A DNA stretch of 64,000 bases from Streptoverticillium olivoreticuli subsp. olivoreticuli (GCF_003391135.1 NZ_CP031455.1:6618001-6682000), one strand, 5' to 3'; numbered from the stretch's first letter, positions 1 to 10,041 are shown. Numbers and translations: made by a program. Notes: generated by a model from the letters alone, not told the origin.

Positions 1-753
1 CTGGAGGCGCTCGTCCGCTGGGTCCACCCCGAGCGCGGCAGAGTCTCCCCGGACGAGTTCATCGCCATCGCCGAGTCGTCCGGGCTGATGCCCCGGCTCA
101 CCGAGTACGTCCTGGAGACCGCCCTCGGCCAGGTCGCGAAGTGGCGGGCGATGGGGCTGAACGTCCCGGTCGCGGTCAACGTCTCGCCCCGCGACGTCCA
201 CACGCCCGGCTTCGCCGGCTCCGTCGCCGCCCGGCTGGCCCGGCACGGCGTCCCGCCGGGCGCGCTGCAACTGGAGATAACGGAGCACGTCCTCCTGGAG
301 GACCCCCAGCGGGCCGCCGACACCCTCGCCGGCCTCACCGGCCACGGCGTGAAGATGTCCCTCGACGACTTCGGCACGGGCTACTCCTCCCTCGTCCACC
401 TGCGGCGGCTCCCGGTGAGCGAGCTCAAGATCGACCGGTCCTTCGTGGCCCGCCTCGCCATCGACAACGAGGACGCGGAGATCGTCCGCTGCACGCTCGA
501 CCTCGCGCACTCCCTGGGCCTGCTGGTCGTCGCCGAGGGCGTCGAGGACGACGAGACATGGGAGCGGCTCCGCGACCTCGGCTGCGACGCGGTGCAGGGC
601 TGGCTGGTCGCCGCGGCGATGCCGCCGGACGAGACGACGGCCTGGCTGCGGCTGCGCAGCGAGAGCGGATGGCACCGCGAGGTCGACCGGCTGCGCGTGG
701 CACCGGTGGCGCCCGTGGCGCCCTCGGAGGAGGCGGACCAGCCGGTGACGTAG
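1..753 (+). CDS. rmdB: EAL-domain c-di-GMP phosphodiesterase (C-terminal part)
   Basis: The frame is open from the first base, so this is the 3' end of a longer gene whose start lies outside the window. It encodes an EAL domain that hydrolyses cyclic di-GMP. The domain looks catalytically intact: the EALVRW signature is at residues 2-7, DDFGTGYSS is near residue 121, ELKIDRSFV follows it, and the AEGVED loop with its conserved Glu is near residue 178. The domain ends about 20 residues before the stop in a Pro/Val-rich tail. Its position directly before gatC matches, from memory, S. coelicolor SCO5495 (RmdB, PAS-GGDEF-EAL with membrane segments). The symbol rests on that synteny because the N-terminal domains are not visible. 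Confidence 0.85.
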   Translation: MEALVRWVHPERGRVSPDEFIAIAESSGLMPRLTEYVLETALGQVAKWRAMGLNVPVAVNVSPRDVHTPGFAGSVAARLARHGVPPGALQLEITEHVLLEDPQRAADTLAGLTGHGVKMSLDDFGTGYSSLVHLRRLPVSELKIDRSFVARLAIDNEDAEIVRCTLDLAHSLGLLVVAEGVEDDETWERLRDLGCDAVQGWLVAAAMPPDETTAWLRLRSESGWHREVDRLRVAPVAPVAPSEEADQPVT

Positions 754-850
754 GGCGCCCGGGCAATGATTTCGCGGGCAGGGGTGGCGGAGCCATAGGA
801 TTGGGCCAATAAACCGCCCAGAAACCGTCACGAACCCTGAGGATCGCCGC

Positions 851-1147
851 ATGCCTGGCATCACGCGCGAGGAGGTCGCCCACCTCGCCCGGCTGGCACG
901 TCTGGAGCTCAAGGACGAAGAGCTCGACCACTTCGCCGGACAGCTCGACGACATCATCGGCGCGGTCGCCCGCGTCTCCGAGGTCGCCGACCAGGACGTA
1001 CCGCCGACGTCCCACCCGCTGCCGCTGACCAACGTCATGCGCGCGGACGAGATCCGTCCGTCGCTGACCCCGCAGGAGGCGCTCTCCGGCGCCCCGGCCC
1101 AGGAGCAGCAGCGTTTCAAGGTGCCGCAGATCCTGGGGGAGGACTGA
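851..1147 (+). CDS. gatC: Asp-tRNA(Asn)/Glu-tRNA(Gln) amidotransferase subunit C
   Basis: GatC is the small non-catalytic subunit that wraps around and stabilises GatA and GatB in the amidotransferase turning misacylated Glu-tRNA(Gln) (and Asp-tRNA(Asn)) into the amide form. At 98 residues it has the usual length. It opens with the typical N-terminal helix ([17 protein letters not shown]) and ends with the conserved VPQILGE segment. The ATG at 851 lies just after a GAGGATCGCC stretch that can serve as ribosome binding site. Only two bases separate its stop from gatA, so the two are co-translated. The operon continues through gatA, a small membrane protein gene and gatB. Confidence 0.97.
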   Translation: MPGITREEVAHLARLARLELKDEELDHFAGQLDDIIGAVARVSEVADQDVPPTSHPLPLTNVMRADEIRPSLTPQEALSGAPAQEQQRFKVPQILGED

Positions 1148-1149
1148 CC

Positions 1150-2652
1150 ATGACTGCTGAACTGATCAAGCTGACCGCGGCGGAGATCGCCGCGAAGATC
1201 GCCTCGGGCGAGGTCACCGCCGTCCAGGTGACCGAGGCGCACCTGGCCCGCATCGAGGCCGTCGACGAGAAGGTCAACGCCTTCCTGCACGTGGACCGCG
1301 AGGGTGCCCTCGCGCAGGCCCGCGCCGTCGACGACAAGCGCGCCCGCGGCGAGAAGCTCGGCCCGCTGGCCGGCGTGCCGCTCGCGCTGAAGGACATCTT
1401 CACCACCAAGGGGATCCCGACCACCGTCGGTTCCAAGATCCTCGAAGGCTGGATCCCGCCGTACGACGCGACGCTCACGCAGCGCCTGAAGGCCGCCGAC
1501 GTCGTCATCCTCGGCAAGACCAACATGGACGAGTTCGCCATGGGGTCGTCGACGGAGAACAGCGCGTACGGCCCCACCGGCAACCCCTGGGACCTGACCA
1601 AGATCCCCGGCGGTTCGGGCGGCGGCTCCAGCGCGGCGCTCGCCGCGTACGAGGCCCCCCTCGCCATCGGCACGGACACCGGCGGTTCCATCCGCCAGCC
1701 CGCCGCCGTCACCGGCACCGTCGGCGTCAAGCCGACCTACGGCGCGGTCTCCCGCTACGGCATGGTCGCCTTCTCGTCCTCCCTCGACCAGGGCGGCCCC
1801 TGCGCCCGTACGGTCCTGGACGCGGCCCTGCTGCACGAGGCCATCGCCGGGCACGACCCGCTGGACTCCACCTCCATCGACGCCCCGGTCCCGCCGGTCG
1901 TCGAGGCGGCCCGGAACGGCGACGTCAAGGGCATGCGCATCGGCATCGTCAAGCAGTTCCGCGGCGAGGGCTACCAGGCCGGTGTCCTCCAGCGCTTCGA
2001 CGAGTCCGTCGAGCTCCTCAAGGAGCTGGGCGCCGAGGTCGTCGAGGTGGACTGCCCCTCCTTCGACCTGGCCCTGGCCGCGTACTACCTGATCGCGCCG
2101 TCCGAGTGCTCCTCCAACCTGGCCCGCTTCGACGCCATGCGCTACGGCCTGCGGGTCGGCGACGACGGCACGAAGTCCGCCGAGGACGTCACCGCGCTCA
2201 CCCGCGAGGCCGGCTTCGGCGACGAGGTCAAGCGCCGCGTGATCCTCGGTACGTACGCCCTGAGCTCCGGCTACTACGACGCGTACTACGGCTCCGCGCA
2301 GAAGGTCCGCACCCTCATCACGCGCGACTTCGAGAAGGCGTTCGGCGAGGGCGGTGTCGACGTGCTGATCTCGCCGACCACCCCGACCACCGCGTTCCCG
2401 ATCGGCGAGCGCGCGGACGACCCGATGGCGATGTACCTCGCCGACCTGTGCACCATCCCGACCAACCTGGCGGGCAACGCCGCGATGTCGCTGCCCTGCG
2501 GTCTGGCGCCCGAGGACGGGATGCCGGTGGGTCTGCAGATCATCGCGCCCGCCATGGCCGACGACCGGCTCTACCGGGTCGGTGCCGCGGTCGAGGCCGC
2601 GTTCACCGCCCGCTGGGGTCACCCGCTGCTCGAGGAGGCACCGTCGCTGTGA
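1150..2652 (+). CDS. gatA: Asp-tRNA(Asn)/Glu-tRNA(Gln) amidotransferase subunit A
   Basis: GatA is the glutaminase subunit: it releases ammonia from glutamine and feeds it through a channel to GatB. The 500-residue protein is an amidase-signature enzyme of normal length. The Ser-cisSer-Lys triad is visible as K81 in [11 protein letters not shown]156 in GGSGGGSS and S180 in [11 protein letters not shown]. The start is the ATG two bases after the gatC stop. The TGA stop overlaps the GTG start of the next small gene. No truncation or unusual codon use was seen. Confidence 0.98.
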   Translation: MTAELIKLTAAEIAAKIASGEVTAVQVTEAHLARIEAVDEKVNAFLHVDREGALAQARAVDDKRARGEKLGPLAGVPLALKDIFTTKGIPTTVGSKILEGWIPPYDATLTQRLKAADVVILGKTNMDEFAMGSSTENSAYGPTGNPWDLTKIPGGSGGGSSAALAAYEAPLAIGTDTGGSIRQPAAVTGTVGVKPTYGAVSRYGMVAFSSSLDQGGPCARTVLDAALLHEAIAGHDPLDSTSIDAPVPPVVEAARNGDVKGMRIGIVKQFRGEGYQAGVLQRFDESVELLKELGAEVVEVDCPSFDLALAAYYLIAPSECSSNLARFDAMRYGLRVGDDGTKSAEDVTALTREAGFGDEVKRRVILGTYALSSGYYDAYYGSAQKVRTLITRDFEKAFGEGGVDVLISPTTPTTAFPIGERADDPMAMYLADLCTIPTNLAGNAAMSLPCGLAPEDGMPVGLQIIAPAMADDRLYRVGAAVEAAFTARWGHPLLEEAPSL

Positions 2653-2912
2653 CCATCGAAAAGGCCGGGAAGACCGGCAAGCTCGCGAAGGCCAAGGGCT
2701 TCAAGAAGTCCAGGCCCGGCACGTACCTGTCCATCGGCACCACGCTGTTCGGCGCGGTGAGCGTCGTGAAGCAGGCCAAGAAGGCCCGGGGCGAGCAGGA
2801 CACGCTCCAGCTCGTGGACGCCATCGTCTCCGCCGCCGCCATCGCCACCGGCGTCGCCCTGCTCGTGCGCGAACTGCGCCGGATGAGCAGCGACGACGTT
2901 CTCGCGGACTGA
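2649..2912 (+). CDS. Small membrane protein between gatA and gatB
   Basis: This 87-residue protein starts at a GTG that shares bases with the gatA stop (GTGA), a layout typical of translational coupling. The N-terminus is very basic (Lys-rich, residues 4-20). Two hydrophobic stretches follow (about 24-38 and 59-77), separated by a charged [10 protein letters not shown] loop, and the C-terminus is acidic, so it probably spans the membrane twice. I do not recognise a named family. A small gene at this place is, from memory, also found between gatA and gatB in other Streptomyces. Whether it takes part in amidotransferase function is unknown. Confidence 0.8.
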   Translation: MTIEKAGKTGKLAKAKGFKKSRPGTYLSIGTTLFGAVSVVKQAKKARGEQDTLQLVDAIVSAAAIATGVALLVRELRRMSSDDVLAD

Positions 2913-2926
2913 GAGGTTAGTTTTCC

Positions 2927-4435
2927 GTGACCACCATCGACCTGGTGTCGTACGAGGACGCCCTGGCGTCCTACGACCCCGTCATGGGCCTCGAAGTCCA
3001 TGTCGAGCTCGGCACCCGGACCAAGATGTTCTGCGGGTGCTCCACCGAGCTGGGCGCCGAGCCCAACTCGCAGACCTGCCCCACCTGCCTCGGCCTGCCC
3101 GGCTCGCTGCCGGTCGTCAACGCCATCGGCGTCGAGTCCGCCGTGAAGATCGGTCTCGCGCTGCACTGCGAGATCGCCGAGTGGTGCCGCTTCGCCCGGA
3201 AGAACTACTTCTATCCGGACATGCCGAAGAACTTCCAGACCTCGCAGTACGACGAGCCGATCGCCTTCAACGGCTATCTGGACGTCCAGCTGGAGGACGG
3301 CGAGGTCTTCCGCGTGGAGATCGAGCGCGCCCACATGGAGGAGGACACCGGCAAGTCCACCCACGTGGGCGGTGCCACCGGCCGCATCCACGGCGCCTCG
3401 CACTCCCTGCTCGACTACAACCGGGCCGGCATCCCGCTCATCGAGATCGTCACCAAGCCGATCGAGGGCGCGGGCGAGCGGGCCCCCGAGGTCGCCAAGG
3501 CGTACGTCGCCGAGCTGCGCGAGCTCATCAAGGCGCTCGGCGTCTCCGAGGCCCGGATGGAAATGGGCCAGATGCGCTGCGACGTCAACCTGTCGCTGCG
3601 CCCGAACGGCACCGAGAAGTTCGGCACCCGCTCGGAGACGAAGAACGTCAACTCGCTGCGTTCCGTCGAGCGGGCCGCCCGCTTCGAGATCATGCGGCAC
3701 GCGGCGGTGCTGTCCTCCGGTGGCACGATCGTGCAGGAGACCCGGCACTTCCACGAGGAGGACGGGTCCACCACGGCGGGCCGTATCAAGGACAACGCCG
3801 AGGACTACCGCTACTTCCCCGAGCCGGACCTGGTGCCGGTCGCTCCCGCCCGGGAGTGGGTGGAGGAGCTCCGCAAGGGGCTGCCCGAGCTGCCGCGCGT
3901 GCGCCGCAACCGGCTCCGCGAGGAGTGGGGCGTCTCCGAGCACGACATGCAGTCGATCCTCAACGCCGGTGCCGTCGACCTGATCGTCGCCACCATCGAG
4001 GCCGGTGCCGACGCGGCCTCCGCCCGCAAGTGGTGGATGGGCGAGCTGGCCCGCCGGGCCAACGAGGCCGGTACGGACCTCGCGGCGCTGGAGATCACCC
4101 CGGTGCAGGTCGCACGCGTGTGCGCGCTGGTCGCCGAGGGCTCGCTCAACGACAAGCTGGCCCGCCAGGTCATCGAGGGCGTGCTCGCGGGCGAGGGCGA
4201 CCCGGACGCCGTCGTGGCGGCCCGCGGGCTCGCGGTCGTCTCCGACGACAGCGCGCTGGGCACCGCGGTGGACGAGGCCATCGCGGCCAACGCCGGCATC
4301 GCGGACAAGATCCGCGCGGGCAAGGTCGCGGCGGCGGGCGCGCTCGTCGGCGCGGTCATGAAGGCCACCCGCGGCCAGGCGGACGCGGCCCGCGTCCGTG
4401 AGCTCATCCTTGAGCGGCTGGGCGTCGAGGGCTGA
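2927..4435 (+). CDS. gatB: Asp-tRNA(Asn)/Glu-tRNA(Gln) amidotransferase subunit B
   Basis: GatB phosphorylates and amidates the misacylated aminoacyl-tRNA using ammonia from GatA. The 502-residue product has the family's usual length. The early Cys cluster of the zinc site is visible ([19 protein letters not shown]), as are the catalytic-core motifs [25 protein letters not shown] and MRCDVNLS. The C-terminal helical YqeY-like tail that binds the tRNA elbow starts near residue 350. The start is GTG at 2927. It is the last gene of the operon and is followed by a strong stem-loop at 4465-4496. Confidence 0.98.
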   Translation: MTTIDLVSYEDALASYDPVMGLEVHVELGTRTKMFCGCSTELGAEPNSQTCPTCLGLPGSLPVVNAIGVESAVKIGLALHCEIAEWCRFARKNYFYPDMPKNFQTSQYDEPIAFNGYLDVQLEDGEVFRVEIERAHMEEDTGKSTHVGGATGRIHGASHSLLDYNRAGIPLIEIVTKPIEGAGERAPEVAKAYVAELRELIKALGVSEARMEMGQMRCDVNLSLRPNGTEKFGTRSETKNVNSLRSVERAARFEIMRHAAVLSSGGTIVQETRHFHEEDGSTTAGRIKDNAEDYRYFPEPDLVPVAPAREWVEELRKGLPELPRVRRNRLREEWGVSEHDMQSILNAGAVDLIVATIEAGADAASARKWWMGELARRANEAGTDLAALEITPVQVARVCALVAEGSLNDKLARQVIEGVLAGEGDPDAVVAARGLAVVSDDSALGTAVDEAIAANAGIADKIRAGKVAAAGALVGAVMKATRGQADAARVRELILERLGVEG

Positions 4436-4464
4436 CCCCAGCCGTCGCAGCCGCCACAGCCGTC

Positions 4465-4496
4465 AATGGCCGTCCCTCACGCGAGGGGCGGCCATT
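4465..4496 (+). terminator. Stem-loop terminator after gatB
   Basis: AATGGCCGTCCCTC and GAGGGGCGGCCATT form a 14-bp stem with one G-U pair around an ACGC loop. There is no long T tract. Its place 30 bases after the gatB stop fits a transcript end. The remaining bases up to the next gene at 4643 are relatively AT-rich (4499-4560) and probably hold that gene's promoter. Confidence 0.75.
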
Positions 4497-4642
4497 GTCG
4501 TATAGCCGAATAACCGAATTCGGCCGTACTTAACGAGAGTTGGCCGGATTTAGCCGTTACGTCCGCCGGGGGTGTAAGCGGTCCGGCATGATCGCGGGGT
4601 GCGGGCCCAGGGTGTGTCCGCGACCAATGGCTGGGGGTAGTG

Positions 4643-5260
4643 ATGCGACGGTTGAGCAGGGCGCTGACGGCGCTCGTGCTGGCGGGCGCCGGGCTGGCGG
4701 CGACGACGGTTCCGGCCGTCGCGGCCGACGGCGACACGGGGAGCACCTCGCCCGCCGTGCGCTGCGAGACCGACTGGGGAAGCCTGGCCAAGGCGAGCGC
4801 GGACAGCGCCTACAAGTCGCTGCGGGACATCAGAACCGGACAGCACGACTGCTTCGACCGCATGGTCTTCGAAGTCAAGGGCACCGGCGAGCGCCCGATC
4901 GGCTATCGCGTGGCCTATGTCGACAAACTGCACCAGGACGGTTCGGGCGAGCCGGTCCCGGTGGGCGGCGACGCGATCCTGGAGATCAGGGTGGCCGCGC
5001 CCAGCTACGACCCGACCACGGGCCTGCGCACCTACCGCGGCCGGGTCGGGGAGCCGCTGCGGGGCGTGGACCTCACCGGCTACCGCACCTTCCGGGACAC
5101 CCGCTACGCGAGCAGCTTCGAGGGCGACACCCAGATCGGGCTGGGCCTGCGGGCGCGGCTGCCGTTCCGCGTCTTCCAGTACGGCCACCTCGTGGTCGTC
5201 GACGTGGCCCACACCTGGGACTCCGCCCCGCTGACGGTGGAGCCGCGCGGGCAGGCGTGA
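4643..5260 (+). CDS. Secreted protein of unknown function
   Basis: This 205-residue protein has a clear Sec signal peptide: a basic MRRLSR start, a hydrophobic core, and a likely cleavage after AVAA near residue 28. The mature part carries two Cys residues (CETDWG and HDCFDR), which may form a disulfide, and is rich in Tyr, Arg and Asp. I recognise no catalytic motif. The ATG at 4643 is preferred over the GTG just before it because GGGGG at 4633-4637 then lies at a normal distance. From memory, similar exported proteins are widespread in Streptomyces without known function. It stands alone between gatB and the MMPL gene. Confidence 0.8.
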   Translation: MRRLSRALTALVLAGAGLAATTVPAVAADGDTGSTSPAVRCETDWGSLAKASADSAYKSLRDIRTGQHDCFDRMVFEVKGTGERPIGYRVAYVDKLHQDGSGEPVPVGGDAILEIRVAAPSYDPTTGLRTYRGRVGEPLRGVDLTGYRTFRDTRYASSFEGDTQIGLGLRARLPFRVFQYGHLVVVDVAHTWDSAPLTVEPRGQA

Positions 5261-5446
5261 CCCCCGGCCGGGGCCATGTGGGCTGGACCACAAAGCGGAC
5301 AAAGGATCTTTTTCGCCTGTCACAGTGGCGGCAGAGGTCCTCCCCGCGTTTCCCGCGTACGGCGGGGCCTCCCGCCCTCCAGCTCCAGCGGTCGTCACCA
5401 CGGGTCATTTCCCGGCGAGGTCGACGCGATACCCGGGAAGCAGGGA

Positions 5447-7657
5447 ATGACCTCACTTGCCCGGTGGTGCCTGCGCCGCCGCCTCGTCGTCATCGTGCTG
5501 TGGCTCGTCGCCCTGCTGGGCACGGGCGCGGCCGCCACGTTCTCCGGCTCCGCGTACTCCAACGACTACGGCGTCCCCGGCACCGAGTCCGCCCGCGCCA
5601 CCGCGCTCCTGCAGAAGGCGTTCCCCGGCGAGGGCGGCGACGACACCATCGTCTGGCACACCGACTCCGGCACCGTCCGCGCCCCCGACGTCGAGCAGCG
5701 CATGAGCGCCGTCCTGCGCGAGGTCGCCGCGCTGCCCGGGGTCGCCGGGGTCGGCAGCCCGTACGGCAGCGACGGCGCGGGCCGCATCAGCCCGGACGGG
5801 CACACCGCCTACGCCTCCCTGAGCTTCGCCGACAAGGGCGGCGATCCGGACAAGGCGCAGGTCCAGCGCGTCGTCGACACCGCGCGGGCCGCCGCCACGG
5901 ACCATATGCAGGTCGCGCTCGGCGGCAGCTCCGTCGCCACCACCGAAGGGTCGAGCGGCCACCTCAGCGAGATCATCGGCGTGCTGGTCGCGGCGGTCGT
6001 GCTGTTCGTCGTCTTCGGCTCGCTCGCCGCCAGCCTGCTGCCCATCGCCACCGCCCTCGTCGGCGTCGGCACCGCCGCCATGGGCACCGTCCTGCTCGGC
6101 CACGTCATGACCGTCGCCGACTTCGCCCCGATGCTGGGCACCCTCATCGGGCTCGGCGTGGGCATCGACTACGCCCTCTTCATCGTCACCCGGCACCGCA
6201 AGGGCCTCAGGGCGGGCCTGTCCGTGCAGGAGGCGGCCGAGCGCGCCGTCGCCACCACCGGGCGCGCCGTCGTCTTCGCGGGCGGCACCGTCTGCGTGGC
6301 ACTGCTCGGCATGCTGATCCTGCGGCTGAGCTTCCTCAACGGCGTCGCCCTCGCCGCCTCGCTGACCGTCGTCCTCACCGTCGCGGCCTCCATCACCCTG
6401 CTGCCCGCGCTGCTCGGGCTGATCGGCCATCGCGCCCTCAGCCGCCGCGAACGCCGCAGCCTCGCCGAGCGCGGCCCCCGCCCGGAGCTCCCCACCGGGC
6501 TCGCCGCCCGCTGGTCGGCCTTCGTCGAGCGCCACCCCAAGCTGCTGGGCGGCCTGGCGGCCGCCGTGATGCTGGTCCTCGCGCTGCCGGTGTTCTCCCT
6601 GCACCTGGGCACCTCCGACCAGGGCAACAACCCGGCGACGTCCACCACCCGCCAGGCGTACGACATGCTCGGCAAGGGCTTCGGCCCGGGCGTCAACGGC
6701 CCGCTGACCCTCGTCGCGCCCCTCGACAGCGCCGCCGACCGGCTCGCCTTCAACCGCCTCCCCGACACGCTCCGCCACACCGAGGGCATCGCCTCCGTCA
6801 GCCCCTCGACCCTGAACCACAGCGGCGACACCGGTGTGATCACCGTCGTGCCCACCACCTCACCGCAGTCCCGCGCCACCAGCGACCTCGTCGACCGGCT
6901 GCGCACCACGGTGCTGCCGCGGGCCACGGACGGCACCGGGGCGGACGTCCAGGTCGGCGGCATCACCGCGAGCTACGACGACTTCGCGGGCATCATCCTG
7001 GGCAAGCTGCCGCTGTTCATCGGCACCGTCGTGGGCCTCGGCTGTCTGCTGCTCCTGCTGGCCTTCCGCAGCATCGGCATACCGCTGAAGGCGGCGCTGA
7101 TGAACATCGCCGCGGTCGCCTCCTCCTTCGGCCTGATCGTCGCGGTCTTCCAGTGGGGCTGGGGCAGCGAGTCTCTCGGCCTGGGCGCCGCGGGCCCCAT
7201 CGAGCCCTTCCTGCCGGTCGTCATGGTCTCGGTCCTCTTCGGCCTCTCCATGGACTACCAGGTCTTCCTGGTCAGCCGGATGTACGAGGAGTGGCGGGCC
7301 ACCCGCGACAACTGCCGCGCGGTACGGGTCGGCCTCGCGGAGACCAGCCGCGTCATCAACTCCGCCGCGGTGATCATGATTGCGGTCTTCCTGGCGTTCG
7401 TGCTGAGCGGCGACCGGGTGATCGCGATGTTCGGCATCGGCCTGGCGGCGGCGGTGGCCCTGGACGCGTTCGTGCTGCGCACGCTGCTGGTGCCGGCGCT
7501 GATGCATATGTTGGGGGGCGCGAATTGGTGGCTGCCGGGGTGGTTGGACCGCGTGCTTCCGCGAGTGAGCATCGAGGCGCCGGACGCGCCTTCGGCGCCG
7601 GTGCCGATCCCTGTGGGCGCCCCGGTTCTTGTTCCCCAGCCCCGCCCCTTCCCGTAA
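5447..7657 (+). CDS. MMPL-family membrane transporter
   Basis: This 736-residue integral membrane protein belongs to the RND-related MMPL exporters that move lipids or other hydrophobic compounds. One transmembrane helix at residues 10-30 is followed by a large extracytoplasmic loop and a helix bundle; the pattern repeats in the second half. Both family signatures are present: GLGVGIDYALFIVTR near residue 235 and FGLSMDYQVFLVSRMYEE near 595, with the conserved Asp-Tyr pairs used in proton relay. The ATG at 5447 follows GGGAAGCAGGGA. The upstream in-frame codons from 5276 look non-coding. The last codons and the TAA stop lie inside a dispersed intergenic repeat, so the extreme C-terminus was probably acquired from it. 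The substrate is unknown. Confidence 0.93.
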   Translation: MTSLARWCLRRRLVVIVLWLVALLGTGAAATFSGSAYSNDYGVPGTESARATALLQKAFPGEGGDDTIVWHTDSGTVRAPDVEQRMSAVLREVAALPGVAGVGSPYGSDGAGRISPDGHTAYASLSFADKGGDPDKAQVQRVVDTARAAATDHMQVALGGSSVATTEGSSGHLSEIIGVLVAAVVLFVVFGSLAASLLPIATALVGVGTAAMGTVLLGHVMTVADFAPMLGTLIGLGVGIDYALFIVTRHRKGLRAGLSVQEAAERAVATTGRAVVFAGGTVCVALLGMLILRLSFLNGVALAASLTVVLTVAASITLLPALLGLIGHRALSRRERRSLAERGPRPELPTGLAARWSAFVERHPKLLGGLAAAVMLVLALPVFSLHLGTSDQGNNPATSTTRQAYDMLGKGFGPGVNGPLTLVAPLDSAADRLAFNRLPDTLRHTEGIASVSPSTLNHSGDTGVITVVPTTSPQSRATSDLVDRLRTTVLPRATDGTGADVQVGGITASYDDFAGIILGKLPLFIGTVVGLGCLLLLLAFRSIGIPLKAALMNIAAVASSFGLIVAVFQWGWGSESLGLGAAGPIEPFLPVVMVSVLFGLSMDYQVFLVSRMYEEWRATRDNCRAVRVGLAETSRVINSAAVIMIAVFLAFVLSGDRVIAMFGIGLAAAVALDAFVLRTLLVPALMHMLGGANWWLPGWLDRVLPRVSIEAPDAPSAPVPIPVGAPVLVPQPRPFP

Positions 7658-7730
7658 CTGGGGCTGCGCCCCAGACCCCGGAAAGCGGCTGCGCCGCTTG
7701 TCCTCAATCGCCGGACGGGCTGAATTCAGC
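7631..7730. repeat. Dispersed GC-rich intergenic repeat, copy 1
   Basis: The core at 7631-7654 (GTTCCCCAGCCCCGCCCCTT then CCCG) recurs inverted at 39236-39259 with two mismatches. It is followed by two small hairpins, each with a TGC loop: CTGGGGC/GCCCCAG (7658-7674) and AAGCGGC/GCCGCTT (7683-7699). A tail resembling TCCTCAATCGCCGGACGGGC follows. I recall this element type from many Streptomyces intergenic regions. It lies between convergent genes, supplies the stop codon of the MMPL gene and may terminate transcription from both sides. Confidence 0.8.
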
Positions 7731-7750
7731 GCGCGAAGCGTGCTTCGGGG

Positions 7751-8932
7751 TCACGTCACCTCGACGCGCAGGATGCGGTCGTCCTCCGGGCCCGGCCGGC
7801 CACGGCCGTCCGTGTTGCTCGTCGTGAGCCACAGACCCCCGTCGTCCGTCGCGACCACCGTGCGCAAGCGGCCGTACTCGCCCGACAGGAACGACTGCGG
7901 TTCCGCGGCCGGTGACGCGCCCTTCAAGGGGATGCGCCACAGGCGCGAGCCCCGCAGGGCGGCCATCCAGAGGGAACCCTTCGCGTAGGCGAGCCCGCTC
8001 GGCGAAGCCTCCGCCGGCTTCCACTGGGCGACGGGGTCGCGATATCCGGAGCGGCCGGCCTTGCCCTCCACCACCGGCCAGCCGTAATTGCCGCCCGGCT
8101 CGATCAGGTTGAGCTCGTCCCACGTGTCCTGGCCGAACTCCGACGCCCACAGTCGCTTGTCCGCGTCCCACGCGAGCCCCTGCACATTGCGGTGGCCCAA
8201 GGAGTAGATCACCGAGTCGGCCCGCGGATTGCGGGGCGCGGGATGCCCGTCCGGCGTCATCCGGAGGATCTTGCCGCCGAAGGACCCGGGGTCCTGGGCG
8301 AGGCCGCGGTCACCGCCCTCGCCGGTGCCCGCGTACAGCATCCCGTCGGGGCCGAACGCGATCCGGCCGCCGTTGTGGATCTGCCCCTTGGGGATGCCCT
8401 GGAAGATCGTGTTGGGCGCGCCCAGCCGCAGCCCGTCGGGCTTGCCCGCGTCGTAGCGCAGCTGCGCGATCCGGTTGTCCGAGGCGGTGGTGAAGTAGGC
8501 GTACAGCAGGTGGTCCGTGACGTAGTCGGGGGAGAGCGCCAGGCCGAGCAGCCCGCCCTCGCCCGCCGCCGCGACGCCCGGCACCGAGCCCACCTCGCTC
8601 TGCGCGCCGTCCTTCGCGGCCACGCGGATGATCTTCCCCGTGTCGCGGGAGCCCACCAGCAGGTCGCCGCCGGGCAGCGGGGCGACGCCCCAGGGGGAGG
8701 TGAGCTTGGTGGCGAGCGTACGGACGACCTTCACCGAACCCTCGGCGGGCGCCGCGGGCACGGAAGGGGCGCCCGTGCCGGGGGAGTTGGCGCCCGACGG
8801 CCCCGAGCCCGGCGTGCCGCGGCCCGGCAGGCCCGCGCCGCCGTCCGAACAGCCCGCGACGGCCAGCAGCGCGCAGACCGTCAGCGCGGCCGTGGCAGCG
8901 GCGAGGCGGGGGCGCGTCGCACGTCGTCGCAT
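7751..8932 (-). CDS. PQQ-dependent sugar dehydrogenase-like lipoprotein
   Basis: This 393-residue protein has a lipoprotein signal ending in the lipobox LAVAGC (Cys 28), so it should be anchored outside the membrane. A Ser/Gly/Pro-rich linker leads to a six-bladed beta-propeller of the glucose/sorbosone dehydrogenase (GSDH) family. Family motifs are visible: HNGGRIAFGPDGMLYAGTG, SLGHRNVQGLAWD and GGNYGWPVVEG. Members oxidise aldoses or related sugars with PQQ, but substrate and cofactor use cannot be read from sequence. The start is ATG at 8932, as required by the signal peptide. The 116 bases upstream hold its promoter region; TATAAG on the minus strand near 8990 is a possible -10 box. Confidence 0.9.
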   Translation of the reverse strand: MRRRATRPRLAAATAALTVCALLAVAGCSDGGAGLPGRGTPGSGPSGANSPGTGAPSVPAAPAEGSVKVVRTLATKLTSPWGVAPLPGGDLLVGSRDTGKIIRVAAKDGAQSEVGSVPGVAAAGEGGLLGLALSPDYVTDHLLYAYFTTASDNRIAQLRYDAGKPDGLRLGAPNTIFQGIPKGQIHNGGRIAFGPDGMLYAGTGEGGDRGLAQDPGSFGGKILRMTPDGHPAPRNPRADSVIYSLGHRNVQGLAWDADKRLWASEFGQDTWDELNLIEPGGNYGWPVVEGKAGRSGYRDPVAQWKPAEASPSGLAYAKGSLWMAALRGSRLWRIPLKGASPAAEPQSFLSGEYGRLRTVVATDDGGLWLTTSNTDGRGRPGPEDDRILRVEVT

Positions 8933-9048
8933 GGTTCGTTCCTCTCGCCGGGGCGGGGCGGCGTGCCGGATCGGCCGCGGCCCAGTTCCTTATACACGCT
9001 CGCGTACGAGCTGACGCGGACCCGGCTCGACCCACGGGCACGCGCCCC

Positions 9049-10041
9049 TCAGTCCCACGACCCCATGGCCTTCGGCAGCGCCGCGATCTCCGCGAAGTCC
9101 TCCGGCGTGAGCCGCAGTTGCGCGGCCGCCGCGTTCTGCACCACCCACCCGGCCTTCTTCGTGCCGGGCACCGGCACCACGTGCCGCCCCTGCGCCAGCA
9201 CCCAGGCCAGGGCGACCTGCGCGGCCGTCGCGCCGTGCCGGCCCGCCACCCGCCGCAGCCCGGCCACTATCGGCTGGTTGGCCGCCATCATCTCGGCGGT
9301 GAACCGGGGGTGCCGCGCCCGGATGTCCTCGGGTTCGAAGCCCTGCCCCGGGGTGAGCGTGCCGCTGAGGAAACCGTTCCCCAGGGGCATCGCCGCGAGC
9401 AGTCCGACGCCCCGCGACGCACACCACGGGACGAGCGAGTCCAGCGCCTCCCGGGACCAGACCGACAGCTCCGCCTGTACACAGCTCACCGGGAAGACCT
9501 GCTGTATTCGCTCCAGCTGGCGGATCGTCGCGTCGTACAGCCCGGCACGCGACCTGCGGCGGGTCCGCGCGCCGATCGCGCACCACCCCAGGGCCCGGAC
9601 CTTGCCCGCCGAGACCAGGTCCGCCATCGCCCCCCAGGTCTCCTCGACCGGCACCTCCGGGTCCGGCCGGTGCAGCTGGTAGACGTCGATCACATCGGTC
9701 TGGAGCCGGCGCAGCGAGGCGTCGCACGCCCGCTTCACATAGCCGGGCCGGCCGTTGGCGACGATGTGCTGATCGCCCACCAGCAGCCCGCACTTGGTCG
9801 ACACAAAGGCTTCCTTGCGCCGCTCCCGCAACACCCGCCCCACCAACAGCTCATTGGTGAACGGCCCGTACATGTCCGCGGTGTCCAGCAGGGTCGTCCC
9901 CGCGTCGAGCGCCGCGTGCACCGTGCGCAGCGCGCCCTCACCGCTCTGCTGAGAGGCCGTGTACGCCCAGTGCATGGGCATGCACCCGAGGCCGATCGCG
10001 CCCACTTCGAGCGCCGCCGCACCGATTGTCCTGCGCTCCAC
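9049..10041 (-). CDS. Aldo/keto reductase
   Basis: This is a 330-residue NADPH-dependent oxidoreductase with the TIM-barrel fold of the aldo/keto reductase family. The catalytic tetrad is visible as Asp and Tyr in LLDTADMYG, Lys in FVSTKCG and His in YQLHRPD. The C-terminal part carries the cofactor-binding segment HVVPVPGTKK. The start is the GTG at 10041, preceded by GGGAGGGAACGGCC; longer in-frame extensions upstream have no family similarity. It is transcribed away from the divergent 2-hydroxyacid dehydrogenase gene, with which it shares a 72-base intergenic region. The substrate is unknown. Confidence 0.93.
   Translation of the reverse strand: MERRTIGAAALEVGAIGLGCMPMHWAYTASQQSGEGALRTVHAALDAGTTLLDTADMYGPFTNELLVGRVLRERRKEAFVSTKCGLLVGDQHIVANGRPGYVKRACDASLRRLQTDVIDVYQLHRPDPEVPVEETWGAMADLVSAGKVRALGWCAIGARTRRRSRAGLYDATIRQLERIQQVFPVSCVQAELSVWSREALDSLVPWCASRGVGLLAAMPLGNGFLSGTLTPGQGFEPEDIRARHPRFTAEMMAANQPIVAGLRRVAGRHGATAAQVALAWVLAQGRHVVPVPGTKKAGWVVQNAAAAQLRLTPEDFAEIAALPKAMGSWD

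Noticed and set aside
5276-5446. Upstream in-frame extension of the MMPL transporter
   Set aside because: The sequence is basic and unlike transporters; the ATG at 5447 has a ribosome binding site and begins directly before the first membrane helix.
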